The position numbers were made by a program, and so were the translations under genes. Below the pieces are notes generated by a model, which was not told the origin of the DNA, searched no databases, and saw only the letters and a program-made list of their open reading frames with translations. Shown one piece after another: positions 42,827 through 51,255 of a DNA stretch of 64,000 bases; the first letter of the stretch is position 1; each line of letters starts with the position of its first letter. This DNA is from Bog-532 sp963828445 (GTDB lineage: Bacteria; Actinomycetota; Actinomycetes; Streptosporangiales; Streptosporangiaceae), in assembly GCA_963828445.1 (NCBI GenBank), contig CAWHFP010000001.1, positions 372,001 to 436,000 on the forward strand. Direction: 5' to 3'.

Positions 42827-43492
42827 ATGCAGCATTTCATTGCGACTTACGGCTACCTGGCCGTGTTCCTCCTGATGGTGGCGGAGTCGGCCTGCATCCC
42901 GGTGCCGTCCGAGCTGATCATGCCGCTGGGCGGGGCCCTCGCGGCCGGGGCGGTGGCCGGGCACCGGCTGAGCCTGACCCTGGTCATCGTGGCCGGAGTG
43001 GCCGGCAACGTGATCGGCAGCTACGGGGCCTGGGCGGTGGGCCGCTGGGGCGGCCAGGCCGCGCTGCGGCGCTGGGGCGGCCGGCTGTGGCTGCGCGAGC
43101 ACCACCTGGAGGTGGCCAACCGCTGGTTCGGCCGGTACGGGCCCCGGGCCGTGCTCATCGGCCGGCTGCTGCCGGTGGTGCGCACGTTCATCTCGCTGCC
43201 CGCCGGTATCGCCGGGATGCGCCCGCTCCGGTTCGGGGTCTACACCACGATCGGCTGCATCCCGTGGACGGCCGCGCTGGCGGGCGCCGGGTACGCGGTC
43301 GGGGCCAGCTGGCAGCAGATCCCCAACGCCTTCCACGCGGTGACCTACGTGGTGGCCGCGATCGTGGTCATCGCGCTGGCCATCGGGGTCTGGATCTTCG
43401 TGGCCCGGGCCCGGCGCGCGAACCACCCGCCCCGGCACGCCAGCGAAACCGGCGACCGGGCCGCCAGTGAGTCCCAGAGGAGTGCGCCATGA
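42827..43492 (+). CDS. DedA-family membrane protein
   Basis: A 221-residue protein of the DedA/SNARE-associated family: ESACIPVPSELIMPLGGALA (re-entrant loop with the conserved acidic residue), VAGNVIGSYGAWAVGRWGG, and RYGPRAVLIGRLLPVVRTFI SLPAG with the essential Arg region. DedA proteins have been linked to recycling of undecaprenyl phosphate across the membrane. Start ATG 42827. The stop overlaps the undecaprenyl-diphosphatase start by four bases, fitting a joint role in lipid-carrier recycling for cell-wall synthesis. Confidence 0.84.
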   Translation: MQHFIATYGYLAVFLLMVAESACIPVPSELIMPLGGALAAGAVAGHRLSLTLVIVAGVAGNVIGSYGAWAVGRWGGQAALRRWGGRLWLREHHLEVANRWFGRYGPRAVLIGRLLPVVRTFISLPAGIAGMRPLRFGVYTTIGCIPWTAALAGAGYAVGASWQQIPNAFHAVTYVVAAIVVIALAIGVWIFVARARRANHPPRHASETGDRAASESQRSAP

Positions 43493-44516
43493 CCCCCATC
43501 CACCAGCTGACCTACCTGCAGGCCGTGGTCATCGGGCTGATCCAGGGCATCACCGAGCTGTTCCCGGTCTCCAGCCTGGGCCATACCGTGCTCATCCCGT
43601 CCTGGCTGGGCGGCAGCTGGGCCGCCCTGGTCCGGGAGGAGAGCCGGCCCGAGAGCCCGTACCTGGCCTTCGTGGTCGGCCTGCATCTGGCCACCGCGAT
43701 CGTGCTGCTCGGCGTGTACGGCCGGACCTGGATCCGGGTCATCCGCGGGTTCGTCACCAGCATCACCCGGCGCGAGGTCCGGTCCGCGGACCAGAAGCTG
43801 GCCTGGCTGATCGTGGTGGCCACGATCCCGGTCGGGCTGGCCGGGCTGGTGCTGGAGCACCCGTTCCGGGTGCTGTTCGCCAAGCCGCTGGCGGCCGCGA
43901 TCTTCCTGATGATCAACGGGGGCATCCTGCTCGGCGGCGAACTGCTGCGCCGCCGCGAGCTGCGCCAGCCCGATCGGGGCCGCCCGGCCCCGGCCGGCGT
44001 CTCGTCCCGCCAGGAGGCCCTGGTCGGCTCGCCGGGCCCGGTGAACGCGCCGGGCCGGCCACCGAGCCGGATGAGCAGGTGACCGCGCTCAGCGACCGGG
44101 ACACCATGCTGGACGAGGCATCCAGGCAGCGGCTGGCCGGCATCGGGATCTGGAACGCGCTCTGGATCGGGGCATCGCAGATCCTGGCCCTGTTCGCGGG
44201 CATCAGCCGCGAGGGCGTGACCATGGTCGGCGGCCTGACCCGCGGGCTCAACCACGAGGACGCGATGCGGTTCTCGTTCCTGCTGTCCACTCCGGTCATC
44301 CTGGCGGCCGGCATCCTCAAGATCAGCGACCTGACCGGCTCGCTCGGGGCCGGGGTCCGTGGCCAGATCATCGCGGGCAGCGTCGCGGCCGCGGCCACCT
44401 CGTTGTTCGCGGTGCTGTTCCTGGCCCGCTGGTTCCGCACCCGGACCCTGGTCCCGTTCGCGGTCTACTGCCTGCTGGCCGGCCTGATCAGCGTGATCCG
44501 CTTCGGGTTGTTCTGA
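43489..44516 (+). pseudogene. uppP: Undecaprenyl-diphosphatase UppP, split by one frameshift
   Basis: The first frame (ATG 43489) gives LIQGITELFPVSSLGHTVLI, the first catalytic motif with its Glu and Ser/His. Around 44030-44080 the frame shifts. The second frame (stop 44516) gives LAGIGIWNALWIGASQILAL, FAGISREGVTMVGGLTRGLN with the second catalytic Arg region, and the closing helices. UppP converts undecaprenyl diphosphate to the monophosphate carrier and its overproduction gives bacitracin resistance. The break falls in the poorly conserved loop, so a sequencing error is easy to imagine. Coupled to DedA upstream and to a MarR gene downstream. Confidence 0.8.
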
Positions 44517-44991
44517 TGGCACCGCCCAGCCGGCCGCGGCCGGGGACGACGAGGCCGTCGTCGCCATCGAGCGGGCGTTGCACGCCCTGGCCCGGCGGCT
44601 CATGCAGGGCCGGCTGCACGAGCACTTCGCCCGGCAGGCCGGGGTCGACCTCGACCAGGCTGGCCTGGCCGTGCTGTACGCCCTGAGGGAGCCGGGCACC
44701 AGCCTGCGCGTCACCGATCTGGCCGCCCGGCTGGGCATCGACACCCCCGGGGTCACGCGCAAGGCCCAGCAGCTGGAACGGCAGGGCCTGGTCAGCCGGG
44801 GCCGGGACGAGTCCGACGCCCGGGCGTCCCTGATCTGCCTCACTTCCGCGGGCCAGCGGGCGCTCCGCTGCTTCCTGGACGCGCGCCACCAGTGGCTCAC
44901 GGCCGTGCTGGCCGGCTGGCCGGACGAGGACCGCCGCGAGTTCGCCCGGCTGGTGGGCTGCTTCGCCGAGGGCATTCAGCGTCCCGGTTAA
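44516..44991 (+). CDS. MarR-family regulator (start region possibly frameshifted)
   Basis: The protein from TTG 44578 (137 residues) contains a complete MarR winged helix: HFARQAGVDLDQAGLAVLYA, LRVTDLAARLGIDTPGVTRK, AQQLERQGLVSRGRDESDAR and the C-terminal dimer helix. The same frame upstream reads TAQPAAAGDDEAVVAIERAL, which looks genuine, but has no start codon before a stop at 44494. An ATG at 44516 overlapping the UppP stop (TGATG) is one frame off, so an indel just after it is likely. It probably regulates the DedA/UppP genes or a nearby efflux function. Confidence 0.72.
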
Positions 44992-45116
44992 GCGCCGTCA
45001 TGGCCGGTCACTCACACGCACGCCAATGCCGTTTATTATACTGATTCGCGGGGCTTTCAGGTTTTGCAGAAGTATCTCCTCAGCAAGCGGCCAGCCGGGT
45101 ATCGCATACCTGAGCT

Positions 45117-45563
45117 GTGTCTTCCACGCTGGCCCCCGGACGAGGCGGCCGGGCGCCAGGCGTTTCCCCCGGCGGCCCGGCCGCTGGGCCGCGTGCCCAC
45201 CCCGCGGCGGTCCTGGCCGTCATCGTGGGCGGTGGCCTGGCCACGATCGCGTTGTGGTGGGCCGAAACCCTGCCGATCAGCGGGCTGGGTGACTGGCTCA
45301 CCAACGCGGCCGGATCACCGGGCTGCTGTGCGGATACGGCGTGGTGGCGCTGGTCGCGCTGATGGCCCGGCTGCCGCCGCTCGAACGGGGGGTCGGCGCG
45401 GACCGGCTGGCCCGCTGGCACGCGATGGGCGGCCGGTACACGGTGTGCCTGGTCGTCACCCACGCGACCCTGATCGTTCTGCGGCTACGCGGTCACCGCC
45501 CATACGAACGTGGTCAGCCAGACCTGGACGCTGCTGGTGAGCCCGCATTCAGTTACCGAAGAC
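45117..45563 (+). pseudogene. Ferric-reductase-like membrane protein remnant
   Basis: Starting at GTG 45117, three frames give the first helices of a ferric-reductase-type heme membrane protein: AVLAVIVGGGLATIALWWAE, then (shift near 45308) VALVALMARLPPLERGVGAD and ARWHAMGGRYTVCLVVTHAT with two of the heme His residues, then (shift near 45485) GYAVTAHTNVVSQTWTLLV and a stop at 45561-45563. The remaining helices and the FAD/NAD domain are missing. A TATACT hexamer at 45037-45042 in an unusually A/T-rich stretch may be the old -10 element. Confidence 0.6.
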
Positions 45564-45576
45564 TAGGCGCCCGCGA

Positions 45577-46077
45577 TGCGCTCCTCTGTCTTTCTCCTCT
45601 TCCTTCGGGTCGTCCTCGCCGATCGTCAGCACCAGCCACGGGCCTGGTCCTGCTGCTGACGTTCAAGACGCACGCCACGCCGCCCGGTCGGCACGCCGCC
45701 AGCAGCGATCCTCCACCCTGATGGGTCAGCCAGTGCCCCGGCGGTGGCGCCGAGCGCCCGAAGCAGCCCCAGCACTGAGCCCAGCGCCGCACCGCCTCCT
45801 CGGCCCGGACCGTGATCGGCGCTGCAGCCGCAGATGCCAGCCAGGTCAAGTCCAGATCAGCGTCAGGAACGGCAGGTCACCCGGCCAGCCGTCGAGTTCA
45901 GGCGACGACCCACGCGGCACAGCAGATCAACTCCTACGCCATCCCGGCCCTGAACCAGGAGACGGTCTCGCGCCAGCAGCGCGAAGATCGACATGGTCTC
46001 CGGCGCCGCCTACACCCTCGCAGGGCTACAGTCTTGCCTCACTGCAGAGCGCACTGGACCAGGCAAGACTGTGACAT
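45577..46077 (+). pseudogene. FMN-binding domain protein remnant
   Basis: Several frames give parts of an exported FMN_bind protein: an N-terminal hydrophobic stretch (near 45580-45670), VQISVRNG (45850-45873), QQINSYAIPALNQETVS (45922-45972), DMVSGAAYT (45990-46016) and SQGYSLASLQSALDQARL with a stop near 46077. In active proteins the Thr of an SGAT motif is covalently flavinylated by ApbE; here that position is Ala, and at least three frameshifts are present, so the gene is dead. It sits between a ferric-reductase remnant and an ApbE remnant, as in intact clusters elsewhere. Confidence 0.55.
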
Positions 46078-46082
46078 GACCA

Positions 46083-46860
46083 TTTCCGCCACCCGAGGTG
46101 CCCACTGCGTCCGTGCCCCGCACGGTGCACGTGGACCGACTGCATGGGAGCCGTGTTCACGGTCGACATCCACGACCGGGGCGACTGGCAGGCCGCATCG
46201 GTGCGGTGGTGGCCTGGCTGCGCCGGGTGGACACGCTGTCCAGCACCTACCGGCCGGACAGCGAGATCAGCCGGATCCGGCGCGGGGAACTACTGGTCCC
46301 GGCGGCCGATCCGCTGGCCTCGGCGGTACTCACGCGGTGCGCGCAGCTGGAAACCGAAGCCGGAGGCTGGTTCATCGCTGCTGGCGCGGCGCGGAACGGA
46401 CCCGAGCCGGCCTGGTGAAAGGCTGGGGCGGTCGAGCGGGCCAGTCATCTGCTGCGCGACCACGGGAGCCGAGAACCACGCGGTCGACGGCGGCGGCGAC
46501 GTCGAGACGGCGGGTGAAGCCTCCCTGGCCAGCCGTGGCGGATCGGCATCGTCGACTCGGTCGATCAGAGTCGAATTTTCCTGACCGTCGTCGCCGCCGG
46601 TGCTGGCCGTGCCACCTCTGGGACAGCGGCCATCGTCGGCCCCCGGACCAGGATCCCTTCGACCGGGCTGGCCAGCATCAGCATGGCCGGCCGTTCCCTG
46701 GCGCGGACCGACGCCTACGCCACGGCCGCGGTGGCCATGGGGGCCAGGGCCTGGTGGTGGGCCGGTCAGCTGCCCTGGCACCAGGCCGTGATCGTCGCGT
46801 CGGATGGGACCATGACCTCCACCGGGCCGGCGCTGGGCCAGGGCCACGCAGATCGCCTAG
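46083..46860 (+). pseudogene. ApbE (FAD:protein FMN transferase) remnant
   Basis: Frames in turn read MGAVFTVDIHDRGDWQA, VVAWLRRVDTLSSTYRPDSE ISRIRRGELLVPAADPLASA, LVKGW, and finally MAGRSLARTDAYATAAVAMG with QLPWHQAVIVASDGTMTSTG. These are the opening Met-Gly strand, the FSxYxxDSElsrln-like block and the DAyATA block of ApbE, which attaches FMN to FMN_bind proteins. More than five shifts disrupt it. With its two neighbours it forms a decayed flavin-transfer module; the adjacent intact ferric-reductase cluster lacks both FMN_bind and ApbE. Confidence 0.6.
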
Positions 46861-47585
46861 CCGATCGCCGTCCCGAACAGGTGGCCGATGCCCCAGGTGA
46901 AGGCCAGGCCGATGGCACCGCCGACGACGACGCGGAGCACGGCGCGGCGGACGTTGCTGTCACCGATCCGGGCGCCGACCGGCCGGCGATTCCCAGCGCG
47001 ACAGGACCGCGACGTCGTGACCCAGATCCGCCAGGACACCGGCGGCAGCAGGATCGCCACCATCGGCAGCAGCGCCCCGCTGACGAACGAGGCCGCCGAG
47101 GCCGCCGCGGCCTGGAGGGGATTGGCCAGATCTTCGGGATCGATGTGCAGCTCGGCATCGAGGTGGGCGGCCAGGGCGTCGTGGGCGGTCAGTTCCGTGG
47201 CCACCTGGCGCGCGGTCGGCTCGGACAGCCCTTTGGCCTGGTACAGCGCGACCAGCTTGGTGAACTCCGGTCCCGGCGTCTCGGCCAGCTCGCGGTGCTC
47301 CTGGGAGAGCAGGGCGGATTAGGTGTCGCGCTGGCTGGAAACGGAGACGTACTCGCCGAGCGCCATCGACACGGTGCCGGCCACCAGGCCGGCGAGGCCA
47401 GCGGTAAACATCGGGCCCCGGGAGCTGGTGGCCCCGGCCACCCCGACCACGATGCCGGCCACGGACACGATGCCGTCGTTGGCGCCCAGCACCCCGGCCC
47501 GCAGCCAGTTCAGCCTGCTGGCGCTGGCCCCGCTGTGCGGCTCGTGCGGATCGGCGGCCCGGACCGCCTCCTCCTCCGCGCTCAA
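46857..47585 (-). pseudogene. VIT/CCC1-family iron or manganese transporter with an in-frame stop
   Basis: From TTG 47585, overlapping the preceding stop, the frame reads RLNWLRAGVLGANDGIVSVA, GLAGLVAGTVSMALGEYVSV SSQRDT and then TAA (47319-47321). The same frame continues perfectly with ALLSQEHRELAETPGPEFTK, TARQVATELTAHDALAAHLD, ALLPMVAILLPP and ends at 46857. One codon (normally Glu or Gln here) has become a stop; there is also a likely frameshift in the loop around 46985-47035, where the family's helix 4 is unreadable. VIT proteins move Fe2+ or Mn2+ into stores or out of the cell, fitting a ferric-reductase cluster. Confidence 0.7.
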
Positions 47586-48200
47586 TGGCCGGACCGGGCG
47601 GCGGCCCAGGGGCCAGCCAGGTGGACGGCCAGCAGGGCGATGACCAGCCCGCAGGCCAGGGACGCGGCGACCAGCAGCCAGCGAGTCACGCCGCCGGGCA
47701 GCCGGGCCGGCTGGCCACCGTCCCCGTTGCGCAGGATCCGTGGCAGCCGCCAGAGTGAGACAGGACGTGAAGAGCCATGACACCGAGCCAGAGGACGAAC
47801 GACGCCTTGTGCAGGAAGAGCCAGGGACCATGTCCGGGCCGACAATGCCCAGGGTCACCCCCGTGCCCAGGACCGCCACCGAGGTCGCGATCACCAGCGG
47901 GCCGAGCAGGCGCAGGTACAGCGCGGGCGGCCCGCGACGAACGTAGGGGGCTGAACCGGCGTAGTAGCGGGTGATCCGGTACCCGGTCGAAGCGACCTTC
48001 AATATGACGGGGCCGATCAGCAACAGCCCGATAAAGAAATGCAGGGTCAGCAACGGCCCGATGCGCAGGACGGTGATGCCCTCGACCGCGAAGCCGATGA
48101 GCAGCACCACACCGGTCCACGCGGTGAGCCGTTCGTTACCGGCGACGCCGCCGGTGCGGTCGGGCCGGGGCCGCTGGTGCCGTTTCGTGGTGAGGCTCAC
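47582..48200 (-). pseudogene. Heme-type small membrane protein (cytochrome b561/DUF4405-like), two frameshifts
   Basis: From GTG 48200 the first frame gives ERLTAWTGVVLLIGFAVEGI, LLTLHFFIGLLLIGPVILKV and LYLRLLGPLVIATSVAVLGT; after a shift near 47825 the next gives WLFLHKASFVLWLGVMALHV LSH; after another near 47750 the last gives WRLPRILRNGDGGQPARLPG and VTRWLLVAASLACGLVIALL. Spliced, it has five helices and paired His residues suited to heme. It would carry electrons across the membrane together with the ferric-reductase homologue. It lies between the ferredoxin and VIT genes with overlapping stops and starts. Confidence 0.6.
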
Positions 48201-48427
48201 GAAGCTGATTTCCCTCCTTGGTTACCGGATCGGACGCGCTGCAGGCGCAGGGCCAGGACCGGGCAATCCCGGACGGCCCGCCGGGCGTGCGCGGCCAGGC
48301 CCGGCGGCACGTCGGGCTGGATGATCGGGAAGCCCCATTCGTCGAGCTGGATCCGCTCGGGCAGCAGGCCGGCGCAGATGCCGTGCCCGACGCAGGCGGT
48401 CGGGTCGATGCGCAGCCGCAGCGTCAT
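48197..48427 (-). CDS. [3Fe-4S]-type ferredoxin
   Basis: A 76-residue ferredoxin of the actinobacterial cytochrome-P450-partner type. Ligand Cys are in ACVGHGICAG (C-x5-C) and DCPVLALRL (CP), with a middle segment IQLDEWGFPIIQ that is typical. Start ATG 48427 overlaps the stop of the NuoF-like gene (ATGA), and its stop overlaps the next start (GTGA). No P450 is adjacent, so it probably carries electrons from the NuoF-like flavoprotein to the membrane heme proteins of this cluster. Confidence 0.82.
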   Translation of the reverse strand: MTLRLRIDPTACVGHGICAGLLPERIQLDEWGFPIIQPDVPPGLAAHARRAVRDCPVLALRLQRVRSGNQGGKSAS

Positions 48428-49755
48428 CGCCAGTCCTCCGTCATCTCGCGGCGCGGGATGGGCAGGACCGCCGATCGCGGGCCGCGCTGGGCGGCCCGGC
48501 ACGGGCGCCGGTCGGCGTGGGCGCGCAGGTCGGCGTCGAACGCGGTGAGAGCCGAGGCGGCCAGCCTGACCGCGCCGTCCGGGTGATGGCAGGCACCCCG
48601 GCCCGGAATCACGCCCAGTCGCCGGCGGAGTCTCTTGACCGGATTGCCGTCCGGCCGGCCCAGCGCGAGCTGAGCGAAGTCGTCGGCGATGGCGGCCAGA
48701 CCGAACTGGCACGGACCGCACTGCCGGGCACTCTGCCGGGCCAGGTAGCCCAGGATCCGGGCCGTCTCGCTGATCCCGCAGCTGTCCTGAGGCAGGACGG
48801 CCAGCACCCCCGCGCCGGGGCTGGCCCCGGCGGCCCCGAGCCCGGACGGGGTGAAGGGCAGCGTGGCCACGTCGCTGACCTGCTGCCAGGTGCCGCCGTA
48901 GCCGCCGATCAGCACGGCCCCGGCATCGGCGGCCGCCCCGGCCAGGGCCAGCACCTCCCCCACTGGAGTGCTGGTCTCGATCTCGTAGACCCCGGGCCAG
49001 GTGACGTCGCCGCCGAGGGTGGCCAGCATGCTGCCGGGAGCGTCACGGGCACCGGCGGCGCGGAACCAGGCTGACCCGAAGCGGGCGATCAAGGCCACGT
49101 GGGCCAAGGTCTCCACGTTGTCGACCAGGGTGGGGCGGCGCCGGACACCGCGTTCGGACGGTCGCGGCGGCGCCAGCACCGGCCGTGCGTCCCCGCCGTT
49201 CAGCCAGCGGATCAGGGAGGTTTCCTCGCTGGACACGTACCGGGCCGGCAGGTCGTGGATCAGCAGCCGGACCCGGTCCAGCCCGGCTCGTTCCCGTTCA
49301 CTGACCGCTCGCGCGACCTCGTCGATCTGCTGGTAGCGACTCCGTTCCAGGCAGATGTGCACCGTGTCCGCACCGACCGCCTCGGCGGCCAGCACGGCGC
49401 CGTCCAGCACCAGGTGCGGCGCGCGGGCCAGCAGGGCCTGGTCTTTCTCGCTGGCCGGCTCACCTTCCATGCCATTGGCCACCACCGCCTTGGCGCCGCG
49501 GCCGGCGGCGACCGAACGCAGCTTGGTCCCGGTCGGGAAGGCGGCGCCCCCGCGGCCGGTCAGGCCGGCCGCGGTCACCAGGTCGAGCAGCTGGCGGCCC
49601 GGCCGGGGCTGGGCGCCGAACCAGGCGAAGTGCTGCCGCAGGTTCGCGGGCCCGTGCAGCTGGTGCCAGCCAGCGGTCAGCCGCCGCACCGGGGTACCGG
49701 GTCCGGTCCGGCCGGGAACCGTGGCCGATCCTGGCACGGTCTGGTCCTGGGTCAT
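48424..49755 (-). CDS. NADH dehydrogenase subunit F (NuoF)-like flavoprotein with SLBB domain
   Basis: A 443-residue protein like the 51-kDa subunit of complex I. ATG 49755 overlaps the preceding stop (ATGA); the frame is open 48 bases further. FMN/NADH regions: GLTGRGGAAFPTGTKLRSVA, VVANGMEGEPASEKDQALLA and TLVDNVETLAHVALI. An SLBB segment follows (GVYEIETSTPVGEVLALAG). The iron-sulfur region has DSCGISETAR, QCGPCQFG and RGACHHPDG, with spacing different from NuoF (SCGxCxxC), so the cluster may be modified. It would oxidise NADH and feed the ferredoxin and ferric-reductase membrane protein. Confidence 0.8.
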   Translation of the reverse strand: MTQDQTVPGSATVPGRTGPGTPVRRLTAGWHQLHGPANLRQHFAWFGAQPRPGRQLLDLVTAAGLTGRGGAAFPTGTKLRSVAAGRGAKAVVANGMEGEPASEKDQALLARAPHLVLDGAVLAAEAVGADTVHICLERSRYQQIDEVARAVSERERAGLDRVRLLIHDLPARYVSSEETSLIRWLNGGDARPVLAPPRPSERGVRRRPTLVDNVETLAHVALIARFGSAWFRAAGARDAPGSMLATLGGDVTWPGVYEIETSTPVGEVLALAGAAADAGAVLIGGYGGTWQQVSDVATLPFTPSGLGAAGASPGAGVLAVLPQDSCGISETARILGYLARQSARQCGPCQFGLAAIADDFAQLALGRPDGNPVKRLRRRLGVIPGRGACHHPDGAVRLAASALTAFDADLRAHADRRPCRAAQRGPRSAVLPIPRREMTEDWR

Positions 49756-50810
49756 GACCCGCTCCCGGCCGACGTGGACAGCTGCCCGGACGCGTGCGGC
49801 CAACTGATGACCAGGTAGAGCCGGGCTCGCTCCGCCTGGCCGGACTGGTCACGCACGATCGCGGTCAGCTGATGGCCGGCCAGCCGCGTGACCGGGCCCT
49901 GGCGGGCCGGATCCTGGCCTGCCGCACCGAGCGAGAGGGTGCCGCTGGACATGGCGATACCGCTGCCGTCCGGGGTTCCGTGCAGGACCACCCTCACGGT
50001 GCGCGGGGCGGGGCCGCTGGTCCGGGCGCTGACCGTGACCGTGACCTGGCCGCTGGCCGGGCCGGGGGCCCGGCGCGCCTGCCCGCGGAAGGTGACCGCC
50101 GCGGTGCCGGGCGAGGCGGTCGTGGCCAGGGGGCTCGCGGCCTGGTGGGCACCGAGCAGGGCGGCGGGTGTGCCCGCCCGCCGGGCCCAGCCCGGCTGGA
50201 GCGGGCCCTCCGCGACAAAGACGATGGTGGCCAGGGGCAGCAGCGCGGCCACTCCGGCCAGCGCGATGCGCGCCGCCCCGGGCCGGGCCCGGGCCAGCCG
50301 CCAGCCGGCCGCACCAAGGACGCTGGCCACGCACAGCGCATCGAGCGCCAGCAGCCAGGGCACCCGGGTGTCGGTACCGGTCCCGAGCCCGTGCCACAGC
50401 GCCACCGGCCAGCTGGCGTAGCTCAGCCAGTGCACGGCCCGCCAGGTCCGGTAGGACAGCCGGTCCCGCAGCAGGCTGGTCACGGTGACGGCCAGCAGCA
50501 GGTCGAGCGCGATCGCGCCCAGGCCGAGCCAGAGTCCCCGGTACGAAGAGCTGAACGGGACGAACGCGGCGGTGAGCCCGATCGGGGTGTAGGTGTCCAG
50601 CACCGTGGTCAGCACGTGGGCCCCGACGAACGCCAGGACCAGCAGGGACAGGTTGCGGTGCAGGGCGCTGGTGACGACCCGGGGCGTCCCCGGCGCGGCG
50701 GTGCCCGCCGCGGTCGCCACCCCCAGCAGGACGGTCGCGGTGAGCAGCAGCAGCGCCATGACTCCGGTGGCCCGGGTGGCGTACCACAGCGGGCTGACAG
50801 TGGTCGTCAC
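49752..50810 (-). CDS. Ferric-reductase-like transmembrane heme protein with extracytoplasmic beta domain
   Basis: A 352-residue protein starting at 50810. Six helices with heme-ligand His pairs (SALHRNLSLLVLAFVGAHVL, RAVHWLSYASWPVALWHGLG) match the ferric-reductase-like domain (PF01794). There is no FAD/NAD domain; instead a Pro/Ala-rich linker and a beta-strand domain follow (VTVTVSARTSGPAPRTVRVV and later LARLYLVISWPH-like strands). Electrons therefore have to come from the separate NuoF-like protein and ferredoxin, and leave on the outer face to iron or another acceptor. Intact, unlike the copy at 45.1 kb. Confidence 0.82.
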   Translation of the reverse strand: MTTTVSPLWYATRATGVMALLLLTATVLLGVATAAGTAAPGTPRVVTSALHRNLSLLVLAFVGAHVLTTVLDTYTPIGLTAAFVPFSSSYRGLWLGLGAIALDLLLAVTVTSLLRDRLSYRTWRAVHWLSYASWPVALWHGLGTGTDTRVPWLLALDALCVASVLGAAGWRLARARPGAARIALAGVAALLPLATIVFVAEGPLQPGWARRAGTPAALLGAHQAASPLATTASPGTAAVTFRGQARRAPGPASGQVTVTVSARTSGPAPRTVRVVLHGTPDGSGIAMSSGTLSLGAAGQDPARQGPVTRLAGHQLTAIVRDQSGQAERARLYLVISWPHASGQLSTSAGSGS

Positions 50811-50813
50811 CGG

Positions 50814-51197
50814 TCAGGAGGCTCCGGACGAGGTGACCGGGGCGGCCGGCGTGCTCGAGGGTGGCTGCGGCGGCGGTGCGAGCTGGGAGCTGGCCGAGCT
50901 GCTCGGCTGGCTGGTGGCGGGACCGGCCCCGGTGCGCGACGGCGAGGGCGCGGGCGAACCGGGCGTGGCCGGGGGCGGCGGGCTGACCGGTGACCGGCTG
51001 GCGGCCGGCCGGACCGTGCTGGCGTGGCCGGGGACGGCCTGAGCGAACGCGGCCGCCAGGCCGGCCGTGGCCGCGCTCGCGCCGACGGCGATCGCAACCG
51101 ACAGCGACCTGATGCGGCCGAGCACCCGCTGCCGCTGAGCAACGGCGTGGTAACGCGTGGACGCTCCGGACCGTGGGTTCTGCTCCGGTGCTGGCAT
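50814..51197 (-). CDS. Small membrane-anchored Pro/Ser-rich protein
   Basis: I take MPAPEQNPRS (ATG 51197) as the start; the frame is open 45 bases further. One hydrophobic helix (SLSVAIAVGASAATAGLAAA) follows a basic segment, and the rest is a low-complexity Pro/Ser/Thr/Ala tail that is probably outside the membrane. It has no recognisable domain. The three-base gap to the ferric-reductase-like gene and the co-direction with the two-component genes place it in the cluster; similar small proteins precede ferric-reductase genes in other actinomycetes as far as I recall. Confidence 0.55.
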   Translation of the reverse strand: MPAPEQNPRSGASTRYHAVAQRQRVLGRIRSLSVAIAVGASAATAGLAAAFAQAVPGHASTVRPAASRSPVSPPPPATPGSPAPSPSRTGAGPATSQPSSSASSQLAPPPQPPSSTPAAPVTSSGAS

Positions 51198-51255
51198 GAC
51201 ATCCAGCCTGCGGCCCGGGCACCGAGGGACCGGCTCAGGCAAAGTTCAGGTCTGG

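Noticed and set aside
45001..45060. A/T-rich stretch with TATACT considered as an active promoter or attachment site
   Set aside because: No matching -35 hexamer at the right distance and no flanking repeat; it stands in front of a dead gene.
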